A DNA stretch of 44,979 nt from an uncultured Bacteroidales bacterium (GTDB lineage: Bacteria > Bacteroidota > Bacteroidia > Bacteroidales > FEN-979): contig CAISJJ010000416.1 in NCBI GenBank assembly GCA_903885595.1, positions 1-44,979 on the forward strand, given 5' to 3'. The notes beneath the pieces are model-generated. The model was not told the DNA's origin. It did not search any database and worked only from the letters and a program-made list of their open reading frames with translations. The position numbers were made by a program, and so were the translations under genes. Of this stretch, positions 18,097 to 25,632 are shown one piece after another (the stretch's first letter is position 1; the number at the start of each line of letters is the position of its first letter).

Positions 18097-18496
18097 TTCA
18101 TGACACTTAATAGTTTTCCTTTCAGCCAAAAACAACGACCATTTTAATTTTCCCACCTGCCATATCACCGTGATCATGCGGACACATCCTGTTAAACAGA
18201 AATATTTTCAGTACGACTGAATTTATGGTGGAATTTAGTTTTTTTAACTGAATAAAAATGGAACACATCAGTGGTTATCAAACAGATATTTTGATAGTCA
18301 GTATCGTTTTATCCGATACTTCACTTTAAATGTTCCACGGTATTTTAGAAGAGGTGTACAAAAAGTTCGCAAAGGACTCATGGTTGGATTTTAAAAGTTG
18401 TCGAGGCCAGGAAATTTACAGCGGCAAAAGATAACCCGGATATACCACAACCTGATGTCAAATTAAAATTAATTTCCTAACCTGGACAAGCCAGAA

Positions 18497-18527
18497 TCAA
18501 AATGCAAAATGCAAAATGCAAAACGCC
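18497..18527. repeat. 7-nt tandem repeat array (gcaaaat)
   Basis: Three to four heptamers (gcaaaat, gcaaaat, gcaaaac, preceded by caaaat). The same word recurs near 39911 and at 40083-40125. Confidence 0.85.
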
Positions 18528-18625
18528 AGAAGCCGTTTTCCATCATTTTATGCCAATAAAAACATCAAATCGAAAGATAAGACACTAATAATTGTTAATT
18601 CCGAAGTGTGAATGATAATTAAACA

Positions 18626-18633
18626 TATCTTTG
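18626..18633 (+). promoter_or_regulatory. Putative -7 box upstream of the TPR gene pair
   Basis: TATCTTTG fits TAnnTTTG, about 160 bp upstream of the TTG start at 18794. No good -33 element is seen at the usual distance, so support is limited. Confidence 0.3.
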
Positions 18634-18727
18634 TTTTTAATTAGTCTATATATAAACAATGATCATCGATTTGATTAAAACCTGTTACCTGTTAAATCAT
18701 AACATTAAACTGCATTTATTCAAACTC

Positions 18728-18775
18728 GGATGGGCAGTTGTTAAGATAGATATGGAGGCTCATAAGGCGCAGTAA
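18728..18775 (+). pseudogene. Fossil 3' end of a Rid-family gene
   Basis: The last codons before TAA at 18773-18775 read KIDMEAHKAQ, against EIDMEAHKTK at the end of the intact Rid gene at 21609-22136. At DNA level gggcagttg and the block atggaggctcataag are shared, with one base missing between them. No Rid-like sequence is recognisable upstream. This is a remnant of a second copy, lying just ahead of the TPR gene pair. Confidence 0.75.
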
Positions 18776-18793
18776 GAGATTAATATATTTAAT

Positions 18794-20161
18794 TTGAAAA
18801 AAAATATACTATTCTTTTGTTTAATTGCAGGCTTGCAAGCGGCTCTTGCTCAAAACAATGAGGCTGATATTATTTTAACGGAATTAGGTAAAGCCACAAC
18901 TGATAGTTCCCGTGTAGGACTGATGAATAAAATCCTTTACCAGACAAACTCTCTTAGTCAGCAGGAAAGGATTGACTATTCAAAAAAAATACTTGATCTG
19001 GCAAGAAAACATCATACCAAAGTTCTTGAATCGGTTATCATAGCAGAATTAGGTTATCTTGTTGCAATCAATGGCAACAACTTCCTGGGTTCTGAACTGG
19101 CATTCAGCGGATTGGAAATGGCGCAACAGCATAAAAACAAACAAGCCCTCGGCATTATTTACCAGGATCTCGCCATTTGTTTCAGGAATGACAGCATAAA
19201 ACGTAAGCAGTATCTATATAAGGCTTTGCCCTATTCTCAAGCCGCAGGCGATTATTTTAACTTATCTTCTACCCTGCTTACCCTCTCTAAATATTATTCT
19301 TCCGTTCGATTCAAGGATTCTGCTTTGTATTACGCACAGAGGGCTTATGAGCTTTGTTTATCTAAAAATGTGGAAGTAAATTTACCTCATAGCATTATCC
19401 AGTTAGCCAGTGTTCAATATTATGATTTAGGCAATAAGGGAATTGCCCTTGAGTATATGAAGAAGGCATTGGCAACAAAATATGGAAGAGAAAACCCGGG
19501 CGTTTTTGTAATCGTTAACACGACCCTTGCCGGCTTGTTTCACGATCTGAAAATGCCAGATTCCGCACTTTATTATAACAATAAGGCATTCGATAAACTG
19601 GGGAAAGCGCCTTTCACATCTTATTTAAACGTCTATGGCGTATACAAAAAATTTTATTCTAACATAAACAGCGACAGTGCATTAAAATATTATAAGCTTT
19701 GTGAAACAGTTAAAGACAGCATTGATAATATGTCTGATTCACAGCAACAGCAATTATTATCTATAAAAAAAGATTTAGAAATAGAAGAGGCCACAAAACA
19801 ACGCCAGCAAAACATCCAATATGCATTGATCGCGATGGGAATTGTGACCTTTATCGCCATGTTTTTCATGTTCAGCCACAGCATTATTGTTACAGAAAAA
19901 TGGATCTCATTTTTCGGGATACTTGGTTTACTGATCGTTTTTGAGTTTGTCAATCTTTTTATTCATCCCTTTTTAGAACGGGTAACACATCACACGCCCA
20001 TACTGATGCTACTTGCACTGGTTGCCGTTGCATCGCTGCTTATTCCGTTGCATCACCGGATAGAAAAATGGGTTAAAGAAAAAATGACGAAAAAAAATAA
20101 AGCCATCCGATTGGCAAATGCGAAGAAGACGATCGAAATACTGGAAGGAAATAACAAGTAA
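18794..20161 (+). CDS. TPR-repeat protein with three C-terminal membrane helices, copy 1
   Basis: This 455-residue protein is read from a TTG start that gives the signal KKNILFFCLIAGLQAALAQ; no ATG is suitably placed. Residues about 25-310 are helical repeats of TPR type (DSALYYAQRAYELC, GIALEYMKKALATK, DSALYYNNKAFDKL). A short coiled segment (SDSQQQQLLSIKKDLEIEE) leads into three hydrophobic helices at about 340-425, with the conserved-looking stretch LERVTHHTPILMLLALV, then a basic cytoplasmic tail. The layout resembles the sensor half of Bacteroidota TPR-kinases, but no kinase or LytTR domain follows. The tandem paralogue starts 10 bp downstream. The function is unknown; a membrane-linked periplasmic scaffold or sensor is possible. 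Confidence 0.8.
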   Translation: MKKNILFFCLIAGLQAALAQNNEADIILTELGKATTDSSRVGLMNKILYQTNSLSQQERIDYSKKILDLARKHHTKVLESVIIAELGYLVAINGNNFLGSELAFSGLEMAQQHKNKQALGIIYQDLAICFRNDSIKRKQYLYKALPYSQAAGDYFNLSSTLLTLSKYYSSVRFKDSALYYAQRAYELCLSKNVEVNLPHSIIQLASVQYYDLGNKGIALEYMKKALATKYGRENPGVFVIVNTTLAGLFHDLKMPDSALYYNNKAFDKLGKAPFTSYLNVYGVYKKFYSNINSDSALKYYKLCETVKDSIDNMSDSQQQQLLSIKKDLEIEEATKQRQQNIQYALIAMGIVTFIAMFFMFSHSIIVTEKWISFFGILGLLIVFEFVNLFIHPFLERVTHHTPILMLLALVAVASLLIPLHHRIEKWVKEKMTKKNKAIRLANAKKTIEILEGNNK

Positions 20162-20171
20162 AAATCCGGAT

Positions 20172-21590
20172 ATGAAAAATATATTGTACATCTTCTGCTT
20201 TTTTGCAGGTTTATATAACACAAATGCCCAAACTCACAACTTAGACAAATTACTTCAAAAAATTTCTTTGGAGAAAAATGACAGCAGTCGGTTTTACCTG
20301 GCTTTTAGCGGATTAACCTTCTCTGAAACCAATCCGGTTTTGGATATGGAAAATGCTGAAAAAATATTAATCCATGGACAAAAAACCAACGACAAAGTCT
20401 GCCAGGTCCTCGGGTTAGCATGTTTAGGATATGATTACAGGGCATTTGGAAATACTGCCAGGAGTTTGGAATATAATTTAAAGGCAAAAGCGGTAGCTGA
20501 AAATTCAAAGGATGACAGATTGATTTTTCCGGCTTACAGCGGACTTGCCACTAATTATTTAGATCTTGGAGATTATCCCAAAGCCATCGCTTACAACCTG
20601 GCTTCACTCGAAAAAGCAGCCCATGTAGAAGTCAACATACTTACCATTTTCGCTAATCTTACAATGGGAGAAATTTACCTGGCAATAAACAAAACGGATT
20701 CTGCACTGATCTATACGCAGAAGGCCTACGAACAAAGCATGAGTACAGGGATAAAAGAATACCTTGGCGGAATTTACGGACAGTTGGGCAGCATCCAGGC
20801 TAAACTTAACAATTCCACGCTTGCACTGAGTTATTTGAAGTTGTCCCTGGAAGAAGGATATAAAATTAAATCCCCCAAGTACATTAACATTCCTTACACC
20901 GCGATCGCGGAATATTATCTGAATGCCAACCAAAAGGATTCTGCCATAGCATATTCCAAAAAAGCCATTGCCGCAGTGCAAAATTCAGCATTCGAAACAA
21001 TGGTTATCAAACCAGCAAAGCTGCTTACAGATATTTACAGGAATGTCAACATTGACAGCGCTTTTAAATATTCCGAAATGCATAAAACGGCAAAAGACAG
21101 TTTATTTAATATAAAGGCAATTCAGCAAACCCAACTGATGACGTTTGAAGAAGAGGCCCGTCAGCAGGAACTGGGTGTTGTAAAGGCTAAAGAAGAGGAA
21201 CAACGGAAACAGTATATTCAATATGCCGTGATTGCTCTTTGCATCATTACTTTCATCATCCTGTTTTTAATACTCAGCCGCAGCTTTATCGCCAATACAA
21301 AACTGATTGAGTTTTTTGGTGTCATTGCATTATTGATTGTATTTGAGTTCCTCAATTTACTGCTACATCCTCTTTTGGAAAACATAACACACCATACCCC
21401 TGTGTTCATGTTGCTGGCTTTGGTTTGTATTGCCTCTTTACTGGTGCCGATGCATCATAAAATTGAGAAATGGGCGACACACAAACTGGTGGAGAAGAAT
21501 AAACAGGTGCGGCTGGCAGCAGCGAAAAAGACGATTGCAGAACTTGAAAAAGACAAAGAAACGGAGAAAGCCGAAAACCGTCCAGAGTAG
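20172..21590 (+). CDS. TPR-repeat protein with three C-terminal membrane helices, copy 2
   Basis: The ATG at 20172 is chosen because it gives the signal MKNILYIFCFFAGLYNTNAQ; an upstream in-frame ATG at 20118 would overlap copy 1 by 44 nt and is not signal-like. The protein is about 472 residues. It repeats the plan of copy 1: TPR helices (YPKAIAYNLASLEKA, DSALIYTQKAYEQS, DSAIAYSKKAIAAV), a charged coil, three membrane helices with LENITHHTPVFMLLALVCIA, and a longer Lys/Glu-rich tail. C-terminal conservation between the copies (FFG.IALLIVFEF.NLL.HP) exceeds that of the TPR part, pointing to a shared membrane partner and diverging ligands. A tandem duplication is the simplest origin. Confidence 0.82.
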   Translation: MKNILYIFCFFAGLYNTNAQTHNLDKLLQKISLEKNDSSRFYLAFSGLTFSETNPVLDMENAEKILIHGQKTNDKVCQVLGLACLGYDYRAFGNTARSLEYNLKAKAVAENSKDDRLIFPAYSGLATNYLDLGDYPKAIAYNLASLEKAAHVEVNILTIFANLTMGEIYLAINKTDSALIYTQKAYEQSMSTGIKEYLGGIYGQLGSIQAKLNNSTLALSYLKLSLEEGYKIKSPKYINIPYTAIAEYYLNANQKDSAIAYSKKAIAAVQNSAFETMVIKPAKLLTDIYRNVNIDSAFKYSEMHKTAKDSLFNIKAIQQTQLMTFEEEARQQELGVVKAKEEEQRKQYIQYAVIALCIITFIILFLILSRSFIANTKLIEFFGVIALLIVFEFLNLLLHPLLENITHHTPVFMLLALVCIASLLVPMHHKIEKWATHKLVEKNKQVRLAAAKKTIAELEKDKETEKAENRPE

Positions 21591-21608
21591 GCAACAAAAA
21601 CAAAAAAA

Positions 21609-22136
21609 ATGAAAAACCTGTTTAAACATACCTCTCAGCTGACCATGCTGATCTCATTCATTGTATTTATCATTATGGTTGAAAGCTGCAGCAACTGTTG
21701 CAAATCCAAGGAGATAACAGCAACAGAAGTCAATCCGGCTCAAATTGAAATGCCCGAATACTTCAGCCTTCGTCCGTCGGTTGAAAAAGCATACGGATAC
21801 ACCCATGCAGTAAAAATCGGGAATGACCTTAAAATATCGGGAGCAGTCAGCATGGATGACGCCGGGACTTTGGTAGCTGCCGGCAATATGGATCAGCAGA
21901 TGAAAAACTGCTACAGCGATCTGGAGAAAATTCTGAAACATTACGGCTACACCTTTGATGACGTAGTGGTGGAAAATGTCTTCACCACCAATATGTCTGA
22001 TTTTATTAAATACTCAGTCTATCGCAACTCTGTTTACAGGAAGCAATTCCCCACCGGCACGTGGCTCGAAGTTAAAGGATTGGCGCTACCCGGGCAGTTG
22101 ATTGAGATTGACATGGAGGCTCATAAGACAAAATAA
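21609..22136 (+). CDS. Rid (YjgF/YER057c/UK114) family protein with lipoprotein-like N-terminus
   Basis: This 175-residue protein has an N-terminal hydrophobic segment and a lipobox-like VESC at about residue 27, followed by a Rid domain (LKISGAVSMDD, MKNCYSDLEKILKHYGYTFDDVV, LPGQLIEIDMEA). Archetypal RidA proteins carry an Arg in PxRxxVEV that binds the imine carboxylate. Here the segment is FPTGTWLEVKG, with Gly at that position, so enamine/imine deaminase activity is doubtful. Export also sets it apart from cytosolic RidA. It lies 18 bp after TPR copy 2 and its stop overlaps the start of the next gene by one base, so all four genes 18794-23545 are probably one transcript. Confidence 0.85.
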   Translation: MKNLFKHTSQLTMLISFIVFIIMVESCSNCCKSKEITATEVNPAQIEMPEYFSLRPSVEKAYGYTHAVKIGNDLKISGAVSMDDAGTLVAAGNMDQQMKNCYSDLEKILKHYGYTFDDVVVENVFTTNMSDFIKYSVYRNSVYRKQFPTGTWLEVKGLALPGQLIEIDMEAHKTK

Positions 22137-23545
22137 TGATGACAAAGAAATTCACTTTACTGGCTTTTGCCGCCATAATACTGTTTGGTTGTGCATCAAA
22201 AAAGGAAACCAGCAAGGTTGAGGCACAGTTAGACGAATATCTTACAGGCCAATCAGAATATTTCCGGTTCAACGGCAATGTGCTGGTGGCGGAAAACGGG
22301 AAAACAGTATTCCAAAAATCATATGGCTATGCAGATTTTAACACAAGGCGTTTGCTCAACGATTCATCTGTATTCGAACTTGCATCTGTAAGCAAACAAT
22401 TCACCGCCACGGCCATTTTATTATTGAAAGATAAAAGCAGACTGAAACTCACGGATTCACTGAGACAGTATTTTCCTGAACTCCCCTATCCCGGCATCAC
22501 CCTTTATCACCTGCTCACACATACATCAGGTATTCCTGATTACGAAAGTGCGATGGTTGAAAAATGGGACCACAGCAAAATTGCATTCAACAACGACATG
22601 ATCGGTTTTCTTGTCAAAGAGAAGCGGCCCCTGCTGTTTGTCCCCGGAACCAGGTGGGAATATAGCAATACCGCTTATGCTATCCTTGCGTCCATCGTTG
22701 AAAAAGTTTCTGGTCAGACATTCAGAGATTTTATGGCAATAAATATTTTTCAACCACTGCAAATGAACCATACCCGGATATACAATACCCGTCGCTCTTT
22801 AAAAGACACCATTCCCAATTATGCTTATGGATTTGTTTTCAATGACAGCCTGAAAAAATACATGATGCCCGACAGTCTGCCGGAATTGAAGTATGTAATT
22901 TACCTTGATGGCATACAGGGTGACGGGGTTGTCAATTCTACAACAGCAGATCTGTTAAAATGGGACCGGGCTGTAAAAAATCATACACTGCTAACCGAAT
23001 CTTCCCAGAAAGAAATGCTTGCAGAACATGCCGTTGTTGATACCCTGAAGAAATCGCACTATGGATTTGGCGTGTTTCAGGAACAAACGGAATTGGGTTA
23101 TGTTATTTCACATTCAGGCGGATGGCCGGGCTATATCACCTTTATTGCACGTAATGTTGATAAAGACCAGACATTTATTGTTTTGTCAAACAACAACGCA
23201 AGTTCACCCCCGATCGCCAGGGCACTTCAATACATAATGAATGGTAAGACAGTTACCTTACCTTATGAACACAGGAAAATACCGTTGGATTCAACAACTC
23301 TGCAGAAGTTTACCGGGAAATACAAATCAACCGGTGAGATAAACATTGAACGCATCGGAAATAAACTTTTCCGGGTCATGTCCAACGGACAGAAGACCGA
23401 GCTAAAACCTGAATCAGAAACCAAGTTCTTTTATGGTGACGGAACAGACCGCCAAATCGAATTTGAAGTTGGTGACAGTAAAAAAGTTGTAAAAGCATGG
23501 CTGATCAGTTATGGGACGAAATCGGCATATCCAAAGAAACAATAA
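22136..23545 (+). CDS. Serine hydrolase of the class C beta-lactamase fold, lipoprotein
   Basis: This 469-residue lipoprotein (LAFAAIILFGCASKK; Cys19) has a beta-lactamase/penicillin-binding-protein-like domain. Ser84 and Lys87 form SxxK in ELASVSKQF, Tyr176-Ser-Asn forms YxN in WEYSNTAYAIL, and His326 in ISHSGGWPGY takes the place of the KTG motif, as in esterase/D-aminopeptidase members. The C-terminal 110 residues form a small beta domain (LQKFTGKYKSTGEINIERIG). It probably acts on peptides or esters in the periplasm; true beta-lactamase activity is not implied. A second in-frame ATG at 22139 is an equally good start. It overlaps the Rid stop. Confidence 0.88.
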   Translation: MMTKKFTLLAFAAIILFGCASKKETSKVEAQLDEYLTGQSEYFRFNGNVLVAENGKTVFQKSYGYADFNTRRLLNDSSVFELASVSKQFTATAILLLKDKSRLKLTDSLRQYFPELPYPGITLYHLLTHTSGIPDYESAMVEKWDHSKIAFNNDMIGFLVKEKRPLLFVPGTRWEYSNTAYAILASIVEKVSGQTFRDFMAINIFQPLQMNHTRIYNTRRSLKDTIPNYAYGFVFNDSLKKYMMPDSLPELKYVIYLDGIQGDGVVNSTTADLLKWDRAVKNHTLLTESSQKEMLAEHAVVDTLKKSHYGFGVFQEQTELGYVISHSGGWPGYITFIARNVDKDQTFIVLSNNNASSPPIARALQYIMNGKTVTLPYEHRKIPLDSTTLQKFTGKYKSTGEINIERIGNKLFRVMSNGQKTELKPESETKFFYGDGTDRQIEFEVGDSKKVVKAWLISYGTKSAYPKKQ

Positions 23546-23552
23546 TGGGGTG

Positions 23553-23690
23553 ATGGCTGGCTATTACCATGGAACGAATAAAGCCACCGGCCATCAGTTT
23601 AAGGCAAATGTAACCCATGCATGGGCAATAACAAACGATAAGCTGTCCCAATTTTTCCTGGCAATGGATATTGTTACAATTATCAGTTAA
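23553..23690 (+). pseudogene. Truncated SnoaL-like (NTF2 fold) gene, C-terminal part
   Basis: A 45-codon frame reads MAGYYHGTNKATGHQF, then VTHAWAITNDKLSQFF and AMDIVTIIS. This matches the last strands of SnoaL-like ketosteroid-isomerase-related proteins (typical YxGTxKxTGxxF, hVWtvkdGKi, DTa). No N-terminal half is present; the previous gene ends 7 bp upstream. The terminal VTIIS is shared with the fossil at 25417-25609, so the two are paralogous remnants. Confidence 0.75.
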
Positions 23691-23707
23691 CCAATTTATA
23701 AAACAAA

Positions 23708-24214
23708 ATGAACATGAACTCTACTAAAAATTATATCAGGTTTGCCTGCGGCATTCTATTACTTGGTTCAGTATTAATTGGTTGCAGCAATCAAAGTAAA
23801 ACGAACAAAACCGCCACAGCAGAAGAACTTTCGCAAATGAACAGGGATTTCGCAGCAGCCCTTAATAACAAGGATGCTGTGGCGGCGGCTAACTGCTATA
23901 CGGAAGATGCTACTGTACATCCGCCAAACGAAGCGCCCGTTTCGGGAAGAGCCAATATCCAAAAGTACTGGGAGGGGGCTATTGCCGCTGGAGCTTTTGA
24001 TGTTGCTGTCGCCACCATATCCACCGGAAGCAATGGCGACCTTGGTTACGAAATCGGTCGATTTCAAATGAATTTCAAGGATTCATCCGGAAAAGTTATC
24101 ACGGAAAGAGGAAAGTATATTGAGCTGCTCAAACGCGGCGAAGATGGCAAGTGGAAATCCACTCATGGTATCTGGAATACAGATAATCTGGAATTAAATA
24201 AATTCTTGCAGTAA
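23708..24214 (+). CDS. NTF2-like (SnoaL/DUF4440-type) lipoprotein
   Basis: This 168-residue protein has a lipoprotein signal (FACGILLLGSVLIGCSNQ) and one NTF2-like cone domain: LSQMNRDFAAALNNKDAVAAANCY, TEDATVHPPNEAPVSGRANIQKYW, GDLGYEIGRFQMNF and GKWKSTHGIWNTDN, the usual DUF4440/SnoaL pattern. Members bind or isomerise small hydrophobic molecules, but many have no known activity. Here it would be tethered to a membrane in the periplasm. It is flanked by two decayed SnoaL-like genes, which suggests that this superfamily was repeatedly duplicated or recombined at this locus. Confidence 0.85.
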   Translation: MNMNSTKNYIRFACGILLLGSVLIGCSNQSKTNKTATAEELSQMNRDFAAALNNKDAVAAANCYTEDATVHPPNEAPVSGRANIQKYWEGAIAAGAFDVAVATISTGSNGDLGYEIGRFQMNFKDSSGKVITERGKYIELLKRGEDGKWKSTHGIWNTDNLELNKFLQ

Positions 24215-24313
24215 AACAGTATATACTATAATTAACCGTCGGCTGCCTTTGATTAAACCAGGTACAAAAGAAGAAAATCGGCCAAATCAAGTATAAGGTA
24301 ACACAGACAAACT

Positions 24314-25372
24314 ATGAGAAAGATTTTATTCCTATTCGTTGCGCTTTCATTCACTCAATTGTTACAGGCACAAGACAGCACTTTGTCTAATACGACCTTT
24401 AACCACCTGGCTCTTTCGGTATCAGCGTTGGATCGCTCTGTTGACTTTTACAAAAATGTGCTGAATATCAGGGAAATTACCAACCGGACGAAAATGGAGG
24501 TATCCGATGGGATCAAGCAGGTCTTTTTTCAAGACCCGGATGGATACTGGGTTGAGATGAACAGTGTAGGGAATATTAAGACACACGTTGAAAGCGATGC
24601 AACACCTTATGGAAACAATAAGGAGGCTGGTCATCACCTTGTTGTGAACGGGTCTGATATTTACTATGAAACTTACGGGGAGGGCGCTCCCCTTGTATTG
24701 CTCCATGGAAATGGGGGAAATATAGCCAATATGCAACCTCAGATCGAATGTTTTGCCAGGAAATACAAGGTGATAGTAATGGATTGCAGGGGAAGGGGAA
24801 AAAGTGAATTGGGGAGCGATAGCCTGACTTACATGCAAATGACACAAGACATTGATGCAATATTGAATCGATTGAAGCTTGACTCGGCCTATGTAATAGG
24901 TAGAAGCGACGGAGGAATTGTTGCATTGCTCCTGGCTGTTTATTACCCGGATAAAGTAAAGAAGGGTGCAGCTTTCGCTGCAAACCTTACTCCCGATACA
25001 ACAGCACTATATCCATTTTTTTATGACCAGGTGAAAGCAGACCGGAAAGAATCTGACGCCATGATCGCAAAAAAGGATACGAGTCAAAACTGGAGGGTAG
25101 TGCAGCAGCGGAACCGGTTAATGGAATTTCAACCGCACATATCAGCAAACGATCTGCATAAAATCAAATGCCCCGTTTTGGTTCTTTCAACTGACAGGGA
25201 TATTATCCGTGAAGAACATACATTTTTTATCTACCGCAATATCTCCAAAGCCAACCTGTGCATTTTTACCGGAGAAAACCGTTACGTCACAAAAAATAAT
25301 CCTGACCTCTTTAATTCAACTGTAGCCAGGTATTTTGATGAGCCATTCAAAGGAGAAAAATTGAGGCAGTAA
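24314..25372 (+). CDS. Exported fusion of a shortened VOC domain and an alpha/beta hydrolase lacking the catalytic His
   Basis: This 352-residue protein has a signal MRKILFLFVALSFTQLLQAQ. Residues about 30-95 begin as a glyoxalase/VOC domain (FNHLALSVSALDRSVDFYKNV) but jump to its last strand (KQVFFQDPDGYWVEMN), about 50 residues short. Residues about 105-345 are an alpha/beta hydrolase: GAPLVLLHGNGGN, nucleophile Ser198 in VIGRSDGG and Asp294 in STDRD. The catalytic His position (usual GxTHxxxxxxPxLF) reads TGENRYVTKNNPDLF, giving Arg323. By family knowledge it should be inactive or strongly impaired as a hydrolase. The frame is otherwise intact. It sits between decayed genes and may itself be early in decay, or be a binding protein. 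Confidence 0.82.
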   Translation: MRKILFLFVALSFTQLLQAQDSTLSNTTFNHLALSVSALDRSVDFYKNVLNIREITNRTKMEVSDGIKQVFFQDPDGYWVEMNSVGNIKTHVESDATPYGNNKEAGHHLVVNGSDIYYETYGEGAPLVLLHGNGGNIANMQPQIECFARKYKVIVMDCRGRGKSELGSDSLTYMQMTQDIDAILNRLKLDSAYVIGRSDGGIVALLLAVYYPDKVKKGAAFAANLTPDTTALYPFFYDQVKADRKESDAMIAKKDTSQNWRVVQQRNRLMEFQPHISANDLHKIKCPVLVLSTDRDIIREEHTFFIYRNISKANLCIFTGENRYVTKNNPDLFNSTVARYFDEPFKGEKLRQ

Positions 25373-25416
25373 GCATTAACAATTATTTTTTTTATTCATC
25401 CTTAAACAACATCATT

Positions 25417-25609
25417 ATGACAAATGCAGATATAGCTAAGCAGGCTTATTCCAGTTTTGCCACAGGGAATGTACCCGCAGTTTTGGCTCTTTTTCACCCG
25501 GCAAGTGAATAGCACGAAAGCAAGGGTATTCCTTCTATGTATGTACCGTAAAAGACGGCAAACTGACCAGGTTTTTCCAGGCCGTGAAACGGTGACCATC
25601 ATCAGTTAA
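25417..25609 (+). pseudogene. SnoaL-like gene broken by a stop codon and an internal deletion
   Basis: An ATG at 25417 opens MTNADIAKQAYSSFATGN and continues to HPASE, then TAG at 25510-25512 where relatives have Trp (EWHE), then in the same frame HESKGIPS. The middle of the domain is missing. The C-terminal part resumes as FYVCTVKDGKLTRFFQAV in another frame and ends with VTIIS and TAA at 25607. This is a clear N-terminus and C-terminus of one SnoaL-like gene with the centre lost. No gene is otherwise present in 25373-25632. Confidence 0.8.
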
Positions 25610-25632
25610 AAGGTTATCACGTGACACGATTT

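Larger units (their letters stand above)
18097..18793. other. 697-bp gap with fossil sequences, repeat array and promoter
   Basis: No intact gene is seen. It holds: a short open stretch without an ATG ending at the TAA at 18478-18480 (about 43 codons, including KVVEARKFTAAKDNPD), unrecognised; a 7-bp hairpin at 18300-18320; a gcaaaat heptamer array at 18497-18527; a TAnnTTTG box at 18626-18633; and a fossil of the 3' end of a Rid gene at 18728-18775. Confidence 0.7.

Noticed and set aside
18300..18320. Hairpin agtatcg/cgatact as a terminator of the glycosidase operon
   Set aside because: The stem is only 7 bp, is not followed by a T run, and lies about 200 bp after the last stop.
20118..20171. 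Upstream ATG for TPR copy 2
   Set aside because: It would overlap copy 1 and put a basic stretch before an otherwise normal signal peptide.
22136..23545. True beta-lactamase (resistance gene)
   Set aside because: It has the HSGG motif in place of KTG and a lipocalin-like tail, typical of esterase/peptidase members of the fold.
23546..25632. Integron-like cassette array, suggested by several small unrelated genes and broken copies
   Set aside because: No attC-like paired palindromes or core sites were seen between the genes, and no integrase is present.
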